Assembly: GCA_963747375.1 (NCBI GenBank)
Contig: CAVVFL010000011.1
Coordinates: 372,001-436,000 of the forward strand
Direction of reading: 5' to 3'
Length of the DNA: 64,000 nt
Source of the DNA: Sva-07 sp963747375
Lineage (GTDB): Bacteria; Actinomycetota; Acidimicrobiia; Acidimicrobiales; Ilumatobacteraceae
The first letter of the stretch is position 1; each line of letters starts with the position of its first letter. Made by a program: the position numbers and the translations under genes. Below are positions 8,679 through 16,940 of the stretch, piece by piece. The notes under the pieces were generated by a model, which was given only the letters and a program-made list of their open reading frames with translations, made no database searches and had not been told where the DNA came from.

Positions 8679-9449
8679 GTGGTCGCCATCGACGTCCAGC
8701 TCGCATCGACGCACACCGACTGGCCCACGCTGCGCGACGCGTCGGTGCGTGCGGAGCACGCCGGCTTCGACGCGATCTGGGTCTTCGACCACCTTGCGGG
8801 CATCTCCCTTGGCGGGCATCGCAATCTCGAGTGCTTCACGTGGCTCGGGGCACTCGCCGAGGCCACGTCGAGCGTCGAGTTGGGGGTGATGGTGGCCAAC
8901 ACCTGGAACCGTCAGATCGGCACCCTCGCCGTCGCGGCCGCCTCGGTGAGCGCCATCAGCGGGCGCCGCTTCCTCCTCGGCATCGGCGCCGGCACCGCAC
9001 CCGGGAGTCGATGGGCGACCGAACAGCGAGCGGCCCGAGCGCAGCTGGAGGACAGCCTCGACGACCGACACGCACGCGTGGTCGAACTGCTCGACCTCAC
9101 CGACGAGATGTGGCGATCCGATCGCGACGAGCAGTTCGCCACGTTCCTCATGCCGACGCCACCTCCTCCACGCATCGTCGGCGTCAACAGCGTGGCGCTC
9201 AGCGCGATCGCCGGTCGCCGCGCCGAGGGCGTCAACGTCGCCTGGAATCACCCCCGACGCGACGAGTTCCTCGCCGCGGCCACCAGTGCGGCGGCCGGTC
9301 GGCAATTCCTCACCACAGCATGGACCATGTGGTCACCCGGGCTCCTCGATCCGGATCATCCCACGCGGCGCGAGATGCATGCCGCGGGCCTCGATCGGAT
9401 CATCCTCGTCGTGATCGACGACGTCGAAACCTTCGCCGAGAGCCTGTGA
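8679..9449 (+). CDS. LLM-class F420-dependent oxidoreductase
   Basis: This 256-residue protein starts at GTG and has the luciferase-like TIM-barrel pattern: an N-terminal strand, AEHAGFDAIWVFDHL near residue 27, and GRRFLLGIGAGTAPGSRW near 90. The family uses coenzyme F420 or FMN to oxidise or reduce small organic substrates. At 256 residues it is on the short side of the usual 280-340. It sits alone between the membrane protein and a minus-strand block, so the substrate is unknown. Confidence 0.85.
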   Translation: MVAIDVQLASTHTDWPTLRDASVRAEHAGFDAIWVFDHLAGISLGGHRNLECFTWLGALAEATSSVELGVMVANTWNRQIGTLAVAAASVSAISGRRFLLGIGAGTAPGSRWATEQRAARAQLEDSLDDRHARVVELLDLTDEMWRSDRDEQFATFLMPTPPPPRIVGVNSVALSAIAGRRAEGVNVAWNHPRRDEFLAAATSAAAGRQFLTTAWTMWSPGLLDPDHPTRREMHAAGLDRIILVVIDDVETFAESL

Positions 9450-9465
9450 ACGTCGGCTCGGAACG

Positions 9466-9816
9466 TCAGCGAACGAGCCGTGCGAGCTTCGGGAGCACAC
9501 AGGGCCGCCCGGAGCAGGCATCCCAGGTGGCGAGTCCACCGCCCAGCGCCCGGTGCCCACTGATCGCACTCACGTCGCGGGCGAGCTGCAGGTCGGCCGC
9601 GAGCTGCTGCGATGTGTAGGCATTCCACGAGGAGGGATCGTTCGCCGTGACGTCGTCGATGGCGGCCCCGTCCGAGCAGTTCCAGCCAGTGTCGTCGGTC
9701 GTCCGACTCCGAATGATCCGCACCTCACCGCTCGGGCTGACCAGCACCATGCCTGGGCACAGTGGTTCTGGCTGCGGAGCTGCATCCTGATCGGACACCA
9801 CGCGAGATACCGGCAT
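9466..9816 (-). CDS. Hypothetical protein, possibly a gene remnant
   Basis: This 116-residue reading frame fills the gap between two LLM genes. It contains MVLVSPSGEVRIIRSR and a cysteine-rich C-terminal part (WDACSGRPCVLPKL) that look like real protein, with four cysteines that could pair in an exported domain, but the first 15 residues are not a signal peptide, so the true N-terminus may be missing or out of frame. I do not recognise the family. The region could equally be a decayed gene. Confidence 0.4.
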   Translation of the reverse strand: MPVSRVVSDQDAAPQPEPLCPGMVLVSPSGEVRIIRSRTTDDTGWNCSDGAAIDDVTANDPSSWNAYTSQQLAADLQLARDVSAISGHRALGGGLATWDACSGRPCVLPKLARLVR

Positions 9817-9876
9817 GTGTCTGTCATCGACACGACCCCACCGAGAGTTGAGTGTCGATCGTGGCGCCGACCGCGA

Positions 9877-10911
9877 TCACTCGGCCCAGGACTTGATCTT
9901 CTCGATCGTCTCGAGGGGTTCGGGGCCGACCGGGCTGACATTGAGATACGTCACGCCGACCTCTTTGAACACCTGGAGGCGTTCACGCACGTAACCCTCG
10001 TCTCCGATCAGCGACGACAGGTCGATGTACTCGTCGGGGACAGCAGCGATGGCCTCGGCGCGCTTTCCCGAGAGGAACAGGTCCTGGATCTCCGCGGCTT
10101 CCTTCTCCCAGCCGTACCGGACGAACAGGTCGTTGTAGAAGTTCTTCGACTTGGCGCCCATGCCTCCGACGTAGAAGCCGATCAGACCCCGAGCCGCCTC
10201 GCGAGCTTCGGCGATGTGCGGGCCGGAACCGAGGGCAACGGTGCCGCCGGCGATGATCTCCAACGGCGCTTTGGCCGGATCTCGTTTGGCGAGGCCGGCC
10301 GCGAGCGAGTCGCCCCAGACCTGCTGGAAACGATCGGGGACGAAGTGGATCGTCTGCCAGATGTCGGCCATCTCGGCAGTGAGTTCGACGTTCTTCGGAC
10401 CGATCGTGGCCAGCGCGATCGGGATGTCCTTGGCGGGCGGACGGTTCATGAACCGGATCGGCTTGCCCAATCCCGTGCCACCCTCGGCGAGCGGCAGGTT
10501 GTACGCGACGCCGTCGTGCTCGACCTTGTCGCCGCTCCACACCTTCCGACAGATCTCGATCGTGTCGCGGGTGCGCGCGATGGGCTTCTCGAAGGGCACG
10601 CCGTGCCAGCCCTCGATCACCTGCGGCCCCGACGTACCGAGCCCGAGGATGAACCGGCCATCCGACAGTGCGTCGAGCGTCGCCGCGGTCTGCGCGATGA
10701 GCGCCGGGCTGCGCGAGTAGAGCGGGATGATGCCGGTCATCAGCTTGACCGTCGAGGTCTGCCCGGCGAGGTAGCCGAGCGTCGACACGAGGTCGTAGCC
10801 GTAGATCTCCGCGCCCCAGATCAGGTCGACGCCCGCCGACTCGAGATCGCGGGCCTGTGAGGCCAGTTGCTTGGGGTCACCGTTGAATCCGATGGTGGTG
10901 GAGATCTTCAT
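9877..10911 (-). CDS. LLM-class F420-dependent oxidoreductase
   Basis: This 344-residue protein is a full-length luciferase-like monooxygenase-fold enzyme. It starts MKISTTIGFNGDPKQL, has LIWGAEIYGYD near residue 30, the TGIIPLYSRSPALIAQTAAT segment that contacts the deazaflavin, and LSDGRFILGLGTSGPQVIEG near 90-105. The family transfers hydride between F420 and organic substrates. It is divergent in sequence from the neighbouring LLM enzyme at 8679, so the two are not a recent duplication. It lies 65 bases downstream of the minus-strand antiporter gene and could share its transcript. Confidence 0.9.
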   Translation of the reverse strand: MKISTTIGFNGDPKQLASQARDLESAGVDLIWGAEIYGYDLVSTLGYLAGQTSTVKLMTGIIPLYSRSPALIAQTAATLDALSDGRFILGLGTSGPQVIEGWHGVPFEKPIARTRDTIEICRKVWSGDKVEHDGVAYNLPLAEGGTGLGKPIRFMNRPPAKDIPIALATIGPKNVELTAEMADIWQTIHFVPDRFQQVWGDSLAAGLAKRDPAKAPLEIIAGGTVALGSGPHIAEAREAARGLIGFYVGGMGAKSKNFYNDLFVRYGWEKEAAEIQDLFLSGKRAEAIAAVPDEYIDLSSLIGDEGYVRERLQVFKEVGVTYLNVSPVGPEPLETIEKIKSWAE

Positions 10912-10976
10912 GCCGAGCGCCTTTCGTGCAGGTGTCTCCTGACCGTACTCACGCGGGCTTCAGGATCGGAAGCCGG

Positions 10977-12071
10977 TCAGAGGGCAGCACGGTGGCGGCG
11001 CCAACCCTGGAAGCCGGTGACACCGAAGGTCATGAGCACGAGCGGCACGGTGATCAACGCTGCCGGGCGCATCACATCGGCGGCGGCGCTTCCGTCGGCG
11101 CTCAACACGAGATAGACGACGTACACGCCGTAGAAGAAGACGAGGACGAAGCCCTCCCAGCGCTTGATCTCGAAGCCGTTCCAGAAGATCGGGACCAGCA
11201 CGACCGTGGCCGCGAGCATCACCGGCAGGTCGAGCCGCAACGATGCATCGGTCACGTTCACGCCGTCGGGCGAGACGATCCCCGTCGCTCCCAGCACGCA
11301 CAGCAGGTTGAACAGGCACGATCCGACGATGTTGCCGACGGCGATGTCGCGCTGGCCCCGGATCGCCGCCATCATCGACGTGGCCAGCTCCGGCAGCGAC
11401 GTGCCGATGGCGACCACCGTGAGCCCGATCACCAGCTCGCTGACCCCGAAGTGCGTCGCGATGTCGGTCGCCGAATCGACCAGCAACTGCGAGCCCAGCA
11501 CCAGCACGCCCAGCCCGGCGAGGACGTACAACACCAACACGGGCAACGACCGCCCGACGCCGGCACCCTCGACGGAGTCGATCGCCGCGCCGTACTCGTC
11601 GACCACGTCGGCGTTCTCGCCCCGGCGCGAGGCCCGGATCAACCACCAGGTGTACGCGATGATCCCGACGAACAGGATCACGCCGTCGACCCGCCCGATC
11701 GTGTTGTCGAGCGACATCACGATCACGGCGACCGACACGACGACCAGCAGTGGCACGTCGATGCGCACGATTCGTTGCGAGACCGCGAGCCCCCCGACGA
11801 TCGCCGACGCTCCGAGAATCAACAGGATGTTGACGATGTTGCTGCCGACCACGTTGCCGAGGGCGACGTCGCTGTTGCCGCCGATGCTGGCGCCGACGCT
11901 CACCGCGAGTTCCGGCGCACTGGTCCCGAACGCCACCACGGTCAGGCCGATGATGACGGGCTGAACACCCAGGCGGGTGGCGATCGACGCTGCGCCCTTC
12001 ACCAACAGCTCGGCGCCACCGACGAGGCACACCAGCCCAACCAGCAACGAAACGATCGTGACAGCGTCCAC
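10977..12071 (-). CDS. Sodium/calcium exchanger-like cation antiporter (CaCA family)
   Basis: This 364-residue integral membrane protein has about ten helices arranged as two related halves. Each half carries the alpha-repeat signature: GTSAPELAVS near residue 50 and GTSLPELATS near 215, with the conserved acidic residue used for cation binding. The two halves are joined by a short acidic hydrophilic loop (RRGENADVVDEYG). This is the prokaryotic YrbG/CaxA-type CaCA architecture, which exchanges calcium or another cation for sodium or protons at the cytoplasmic membrane. The start MDAVTIVSLLVGLVCLVGGA begins in the first helix, as usual. Confidence 0.92.
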   Translation of the reverse strand: MDAVTIVSLLVGLVCLVGGAELLVKGAASIATRLGVQPVIIGLTVVAFGTSAPELAVSVGASIGGNSDVALGNVVGSNIVNILLILGASAIVGGLAVSQRIVRIDVPLLVVVSVAVIVMSLDNTIGRVDGVILFVGIIAYTWWLIRASRRGENADVVDEYGAAIDSVEGAGVGRSLPVLVLYVLAGLGVLVLGSQLLVDSATDIATHFGVSELVIGLTVVAIGTSLPELATSMMAAIRGQRDIAVGNIVGSCLFNLLCVLGATGIVSPDGVNVTDASLRLDLPVMLAATVVLVPIFWNGFEIKRWEGFVLVFFYGVYVVYLVLSADGSAAADVMRPAALITVPLVLMTFGVTGFQGWRRHRAAL

Positions 12072-12288
12072 TGGCGCGGAACTCTACGGCTGAGCGCTCA
12101 GCTCGCCACGGGATTCACGAGTTGATCCCGGACGGCCGACCACTCCAATGAGTGCGACCAGTGGGTGCGAGCAACGACGCACGCGACGCCGATCTGCGCT
12201 CACGCGAACTCGAACGTTCCGATTCGTGTGAGCGACAACGTCGACGACGCGTCTGGTCGCTCACGCAAACGGCGTGGTGGCGCGAGCG
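12072..12288. other. Intergenic region with an imperfect hairpin
   Basis: No gene is visible in these 217 bases. Near 12196-12232 CTCACGCGAA and TTCGTGTGAG can pair with one mismatch, and GCTCACGC recurs near 12255, so the stretch may hold a terminator for the minus-strand thiolase. Confidence 0.35.
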
Positions 12289-13515
12289 TCAGACGCGTTC
12301 GATGATGATGGCGGGGGCCATGCCGCCGCCGGCACACATCGTGACGAGGCCGACCTGCAGGTCACGCCGTTCGAGTTCGTCGAGCAGCGTGCCGATCAGG
12401 ATCGCGCCGGTCGCGCCGATCGGATGTCCGAGTGCCATGGCACCACCGTTGACGTTGACCTTGTCGCGATCGAGGTCGAGGTCGCGCATGAACTTCTCGG
12501 CGACGACGGCGAAGGCCTCGTTGATCTCGATGAGGTCGATGTCGTCGAGCGTCATGCCCGGCCTTCTCCAGCACCTTGCGCGCGGCCGGCACCGGAGCGT
12601 TGAGCATCAGCGTCGGGTCGTCGCCCATGTTGGCGGTGGCAACGACTCGCGCCCGCGCCGTCAGACCGTGCGCCTTGGCGTAGTCGGAGCTGGCGAAGAG
12701 CAGCGCCGCCGCGCCGTCGACGACACCGGAGGAGTTGCCGGCGTGGTGGACGTGCTGGATGTCGAGGTCGGGGTACTTCTGGTTGATCAGCTCGCGGAAC
12801 GTCTTCGAGTCCTCCGTGAAGCGGTGGTCGGCGATCTGCGGGAAGCTCGGCGGGAGTGCGGCGAGCGACTCGACCGTGGTCTGCGGCCGCGGGAACTCCT
12901 CGTGGTCGAGCGCGATCGACCCGTCCATGTTCAGCACCGGGATCAGGCTCTTGTCGAAGCGGCCCTCGCGGATCGCCCGGTCGGCACGAGCCTGCGACTC
13001 GGCGGCGAGGGCGTCGAGCGCCTCGCGGGGAATGCCCTCCATCGTGGCGATCGCGTCGGCGCACACACCCTGGTGCGACTGCGGGTGGATCTCCTGCAGG
13101 TGGGCAGTTGTTCGCACCCATCGGCAGGAGCCCCTTCTTCGGCAGCGACATCATCTCGGTGCCACCCGACACGACGAGGTCCTCCATCCCGGCCATCACG
13201 GCATGGGCCGCGTAGTTCGCCGACGTGATGCCCGACCCGCAGAACCGGTCGAGCGTGGCGCCACTCGCCGTCACGTCGTAGCCGGCGTCGAGCGCGGCCA
13301 TGCGGCCGAGGTCGCCACTCTGCTCGCACACCTGCGAGCTGGTGCCCCACACGACGTCGTCGACGTCAGCGGTGTCGAAGCCATTGCGCTCGACGAGCGC
13401 GGCGAGCACCGTCGAGGCGAGGTGCTGCGGGTGCAGGTGCGACGAGCGCGCCCTTCCCCGGCTTGCCGATACCGCGCGGTGTACGGCAGGCATCGATGAT
13501 CAGTGCGTCGGACAT
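12289..13515 (-). CDS. Acetyl-CoA acetyltransferase (thiolase), three frameshifts
   Basis: The gene starts MSDALIIDACRTPRG at 13515 behind a strong AGGAGG, then continues through four frame segments that together give a complete thiolase of about 405 residues. Junctions lie near 13445, 13105 and 12558. All key motifs are present: the acyl-accepting cysteine in DRFCGSGITSANYAAH, the NEAFAVVAEKF segment, GGAMALGHPIGATGA with the catalytic histidine, and the second cysteine in MCAGGGMAPAI. Such complete conservation with three frame breaks argues for sequence indels rather than decay. Thiolases condense or cleave acyl-CoA units in beta-oxidation or polymer synthesis; the partner genes are not adjacent. 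Confidence 0.8.
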
Positions 13516-13592
13516 GGTTCCTCCTGAGGGCTGCGGGCGTTGCCAACGTAGCCGTCGACGACTTCGAGCCAACAGGTGAAGAACCGACCGAC

Positions 13593-13829
13593 TCAGCCGC
13601 GGGCGAGCAGCGCGGCGATCTGCTCCTCGCTCGGGAGACGTCCGGCGAAGACGACCTCGCCGTCGATGACGAGCGCCGGCGTCGACATGACGCCCCAACC
13701 GGCGATCTCGCCGGGGTCGGTCACCTTGTCGATGACCGCATCCGCCCCGACCGACGCGACAGCGTCGGTCGTGAGTTGCTCGAGTTTGCGACACTTGGCG
13801 CATCCGGTTCCGAGGATCTTGATGTCCAT
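13593..13829 (-). CDS. Small thioredoxin-like CxxC protein (TM0996/MTH895 type)
   Basis: This 78-residue protein starts MDIKILGTGCAKCRKLEQLT, with the redox motif CAKC at residues 10-13, and has the cis-proline loop STPALVIDGEVVF typical of the small glutaredoxin-sized thioredoxin family. These proteins are commonly encoded beside ArsP/YraQ-type permeases and ArsR regulators. Here it sits 41 bases after the decayed permease, matching that pairing. It appears intact although its partner is not. Confidence 0.85.
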   Translation of the reverse strand: MDIKILGTGCAKCRKLEQLTTDAVASVGADAVIDKVTDPGEIAGWGVMSTPALVIDGEVVFAGRLPSEEQIAALLARG

Positions 13830-13870
13830 TGAGGTCAGCCTTTCTGAGGTACGACCGTCATCCAGTTGGT

Positions 13871-14374
13871 TCACAGGACGAGGTTGAAGAGGTAGCCGAT
13901 GGCGAGGATGCCGGTGCCGACGGCGACGACGACACCCCACGGCCCCGACGACGCATGATCCACGATCCACTGTTCGGGAACCCAGCCGTGGATCGCCGCT
14001 CCCAGTGCGATCCCGATGGCGAGGTACGGCCAGATCTTGCGGAGGATGACTCCGACCTCCTCGCGACCCATCGCGAAACGATCGTCCCACGTGAGCTGGG
14101 TCGCCGGATCGACGACGTTGCCGTGGAGGCGGGTCTCGAACACGAATGGCTCGACCCACTTCTCGAGCCGGAGTCGGCCGAGCACGTACCCGGCGACGAT
14201 CGCGATCGTCAGCCCGCCGGCGATGTAGAGCAGCGTGATCTGCCAACCGAACAACCCGAGCAACAGCACGATGGCCACTTCGTTGACCAGTGGGCTGGCG
14301 ATCAGGAAGCTCAGCGTCACGCCGAGCGGCACCCCGGCGGCGACGAACCCGATGAACGCCGGCACCGCGTAACG
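13871..14374 (-). pseudogene. ArsP/YraQ-type permease remnant, both an end and an inner part missing
   Basis: The readable protein begins YAVPAFIGFVAAGVPLGVTL and covers the middle helices and the LERWVEPF-like region of the ArsP_1/DUF318 permease family. By comparison with what I recall of the family (about 300-340 residues), the N-terminal third up to the cysteine pair is absent, and near the end GPWGVVVAVG jumps straight to ILAIGYLFN, omitting roughly 50 residues that normally contain two helices. In the same frame it is preceded directly by the selenoprotein's TGA, so a deletion endpoint lies at about 14366-14377. It is unlikely to work as a transporter. Confidence 0.65.
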
Positions 14375-15529
14375 TCAGCGTTGGCCGGGGGTCATGTAGA
14401 ACCAGATCGGGAACTTGCCGCCGCTGTCGCGGATTGCCGCCCGAGCTGCGAGGACGGTGGCGCCGGCCTCGGTCTCCTCGAAGAACCAGTCCTCCAGGGC
14501 TCGCCCACCCGGCAGGGGCCCGTCGACGAGTTCGAGTGCAGCCTCCTCGTAGTAGGTGCGGATGTCGTGACACACGGCGATCGTGTTGCCGCCGGGGATA
14601 CCCGCCGTCGACCAGTCCTCCCCGTTCGCGATCGAGTCGAGCACGCGCAACGCGTCGGGCACACCGTCGGCATCGACCACGCGACCGACCGAGGTGACAC
14701 CACGACGCGCGAGCCCGCGGTCGAACGCCTTGCGCAACCCGCGAGCCTCGTCGACCGATGGGGGCAGCTCAGGGTCGTACCGGGGCGGCAGCGTGCACGA
14801 CGCCGGTTGCTCGTCGGCTTCGATCACGTCGGGATGATCGACGAGCACCGGACCCGACTCGGCGTCGAGCAGCGCGAACGCCCGCGCCAACACGTCGTGC
14901 TGGAACTCGGGATCGGCCGGTCGGCCGAGCGGGCGGCCGAGCGGGAACTCGCAGTGCAGGGCGCGAGGTGGCGCGGTCTTCACGGCCATCTCGCGGACCG
15001 ACGACAAGACCACGGTGGCGATCCCCGCGGCTTCGAACACATGGGCGAGCACACTCACGGTGCGCGTACACAGTGGTCAAACCGGCGTGAAGATCACCAC
15101 GTCGACGCCGTCGGCGCGCAGCGCTGCGGCAGCCGCCGGGCCGGTGTCGAGCCGGATCGTGGCGACATCGTCGGGCTGGTTGCCCGCGAACGAGACGTGC
15201 CGGGGCGCCACCGCCCCGATCACACCGCGCTCGGCGAGTTCCTCCAAGCGATCGATCGGGTACACCACGTTGAGATCCATCGCCACGGCCGTGTGGTCGA
15301 AGTTCGGGCTCCAGTGGCCCATCACGAGGTCACGACGATCACGGTCGATCAACCGGTAGCTGGCGTCTCCGGCCGTGAAGCCGTCGTCACCCGTCGCGTA
15401 CAACGCCGCCGAGGTGACGATGGCGACGGTCGCGTCGGCCAGGGCGGGCGGTGTCACCCACGCCGGGTTCGGGAACTCGGGCGCCGGCAGGGTCGCCGAA
15501 TGGGCCCGCATCACCTGGTCGCCGTTCAT
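14375..15529 (-). CDS. Selenoprotein, glycine/sarcosine/betaine reductase B family (TGA at 15077-15079 = Sec)
   Basis: The two halves that gene finders would report separately (15529 to 15077, and 15058 to 14375) lie in the same frame, separated only by one TGA. Reading it as selenocysteine gives a continuous 384-residue protein with VIFTPVUPLCTRTV at the site where the family has a CPxC/UxxC redox motif. The N-terminal half has the family pattern DRRDLVMGHWSPNFDHTAVA and DLNVVYPIDRLEEL; the C-terminal half has PPRALHCEFPLGRPLG. A hairpin follows the TGA at 15049-15065. The start ATG at 15529 has GGAG upstream. Reductase-B-like proteins use Sec or Cys as a redox centre; the substrate in this aerobic-looking context is unknown. 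Confidence 0.85.
15049..15065 (-). promoter_or_regulatory. Candidate bacterial SECIS hairpin of the reductase-B selenoprotein
   Basis: On the mRNA, GCGCAC pairs with GUGUGC (six pairs, one G-U) around a five-base loop CGUGA. The loop starts 17 nt after the UGA, within the 16-37 nt window for bacterial SECIS elements, and has G among its first two bases, as the consensus asks. Confidence 0.55.
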
Positions 15530-15575
15530 GTCGTCTCCATTCGGGCATCGGTGCGTACGAACTCGGTCACACGAT

Positions 15576-15616
15576 CACCCTAACTATTGCGATGCCGACA
15601 AGCAATAGTTAGGGTG
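15576..15616. promoter_or_regulatory. Perfect 15-bp inverted repeat between divergent promoters
   Basis: CACCCTAACTATTGC (15576-15590) is repeated perfectly in inverse at 15602-15616 with an 11-base spacer. Each arm contains TAGTTA, which can serve as a -10 box directed outward, ten bases before the plus-strand ATG at 15622 and about 45 before the selenoprotein start. One regulator bound here would control both directions; the TetR protein encoded at 16269 is the obvious candidate. Confidence 0.7.
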
Positions 15617-15621
15617 GCCGC

Positions 15622-16272
15622 ATGACGATGCCGGAGGGCGCACGGACGATGGGCGATGCAACCCTCGTCGACAACTGGACCTTCGGCGCGGACAGCCTCC
15701 TGATGGAGATCATGGAGACGGAGACACGCAAGGTGTTCCTCTGTCAGCAGCCCGTCACGCCGGCGCAGTACCGCGATCTGGCACCGCCCGAAGGTTTCGT
15801 GAAGTCCGGACTCGGAAGGTCGGTCGCCGATGTGGCGTACTTCCGCAGGTCGCCCGGGGCACCGTACGACGGTCCGCTCGAGATGATCGACGTCGACGGA
15901 ATGCGGTTCGGGTTCGTCGCGCGGCCAGGTCGGCCCGAAACAGACTTCGATGGTTTCGTCGTTCTCCCCGTCTACAAGTACCACTGCATGTTCTTCGCAG
16001 CCGGCCGCACGATCGAGATCGCCGACTTCGGCGACGGATGGGACTACCTGCCCCAGGTGAGCAGCTCGTCGACGGGTGCAGGAGAAGGTCGCAGAGACGG
16101 ACAGACACGCGAACGTGAACTGCCCGAGGGTTGGTCGATCCGTTCGGTGACGCTCGCACAGGACCTGGTCGCCGAGATCCCGTACCCGGCGCGGGTCTGC
16201 TTTCTCCGCGACGGCTCGTCGTTCCACGGCCCGGTGCGGCTCGGACCGACGAACGGATCGGAGACATCGTGA
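15622..16272 (+). CDS. Hypothetical protein, first gene of the sulfatase operon
   Basis: This 216-residue protein is divergent from the selenoprotein and its stop overlaps the TetR start (GTGA), so it leads the operon. No signal peptide or membrane helix is visible. The sequence contains FLCQQPVTPAQYRDLAPPEG and a beta-rich middle (FVVLPVYKYHCMFFAAGRTI), ending in a possibly small-molecule binding fold. I do not recognise the family. Starts at 15622, 15628 and 15649 are all possible; the first would make the mRNA nearly leaderless. Confidence 0.65.
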   Translation: MTMPEGARTMGDATLVDNWTFGADSLLMEIMETETRKVFLCQQPVTPAQYRDLAPPEGFVKSGLGRSVADVAYFRRSPGAPYDGPLEMIDVDGMRFGFVARPGRPETDFDGFVVLPVYKYHCMFFAAGRTIEIADFGDGWDYLPQVSSSSTGAGEGRRDGQTRERELPEGWSIRSVTLAQDLVAEIPYPARVCFLRDGSSFHGPVRLGPTNGSETS

Positions 16273-16940
16273 CGATGTTGCAGGACGAGCCGATCGACGT
16301 ACCGATCGACGGACGGCGCGCACGTCGCCAACGCAGCCGAAAAGCAGTCGTCAGCGCCGCGTTCGAACTGATCCTGGAAGGCAAGGGTCCCCCCTCCGCC
16401 GAGGAGGTCGCCGAGAGGGCGGGCGTGTCGGTGTCGTCGATCTTCCGCAACTTCGACGGCCTCGCCGACATCCAACAGCAGGCGCTCGAACTGTTCGGCG
16501 AGAGGTATTCGCACCTCCTCCTCGCCAGGCCACCGTCGGGGAGCAACCTCGACTCCCGGATCGCGTTCTTCGTCCGGACTCGCCTCGACCTCTGCGAGCA
16601 GGCGAACCCATTGATGGTCATGGCCCGAATGCGCGCATTCGAGGACGAGCGTTGGCGCGAACACATCGCGTCGAACCGCTCGATGCTCACTCGGCAGTTG
16701 CGAGCCTGCTTCGACCCGGAGATCGACGGCCTGACGCCGTCCGACGCGGCAGACCTCATCGCGGTCCTCGACTCGCTGACCTCGCCCGAGGCCTTCGAGT
16801 TGATGACCCGGGCCCACGCCCGCACCCGCGACCAGATCTCCAGGGCATGGGAAGCCAGTCTCCTGGCCCTGATCGACAACTGTTACATCTGGGGTCTGAC
16901 CCCGGATGTAACACCGAGCACGCCGAAGGGAACACGATGA
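16269..16940 (+). CDS. TetR-family transcriptional regulator
   Basis: The protein has about 223 residues from the GTG at 16269 (an ATG lies at 16275). The N-terminal helix-turn-helix reads SAEEVAERAGVSVSSIFRNF near residue 45, with a basic lead-in RRARRQRSRKAVVSAAF. The C-terminal helical domain resembles TetR ligand-binding regions. It overlaps the preceding gene by 4 bases and the following sulfatase by 4 bases, so it is inside the operon it probably controls. The 15-bp inverted repeat at 15576-15616 is a likely operator. Confidence 0.88.
   Translation: MTMLQDEPIDVPIDGRRARRQRSRKAVVSAAFELILEGKGPPSAEEVAERAGVSVSSIFRNFDGLADIQQQALELFGERYSHLLLARPPSGSNLDSRIAFFVRTRLDLCEQANPLMVMARMRAFEDERWREHIASNRSMLTRQLRACFDPEIDGLTPSDAADLIAVLDSLTSPEAFELMTRAHARTRDQISRAWEASLLALIDNCYIWGLTPDVTPSTPKGTR

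Noticed and set aside
12072..12288. Gene in the gap between the antiporter and the thiolase
   Set aside because: Frames in this stretch are short and arginine-rich without a ribosome site.
14375..14377. Second in-frame TGA joining the selenoprotein to the permease remnant as another Sec codon
   Set aside because: The reductase-B protein ends naturally at PGQR, the next residues belong to an unrelated membrane protein, and no cysteine position of either family matches the codon.
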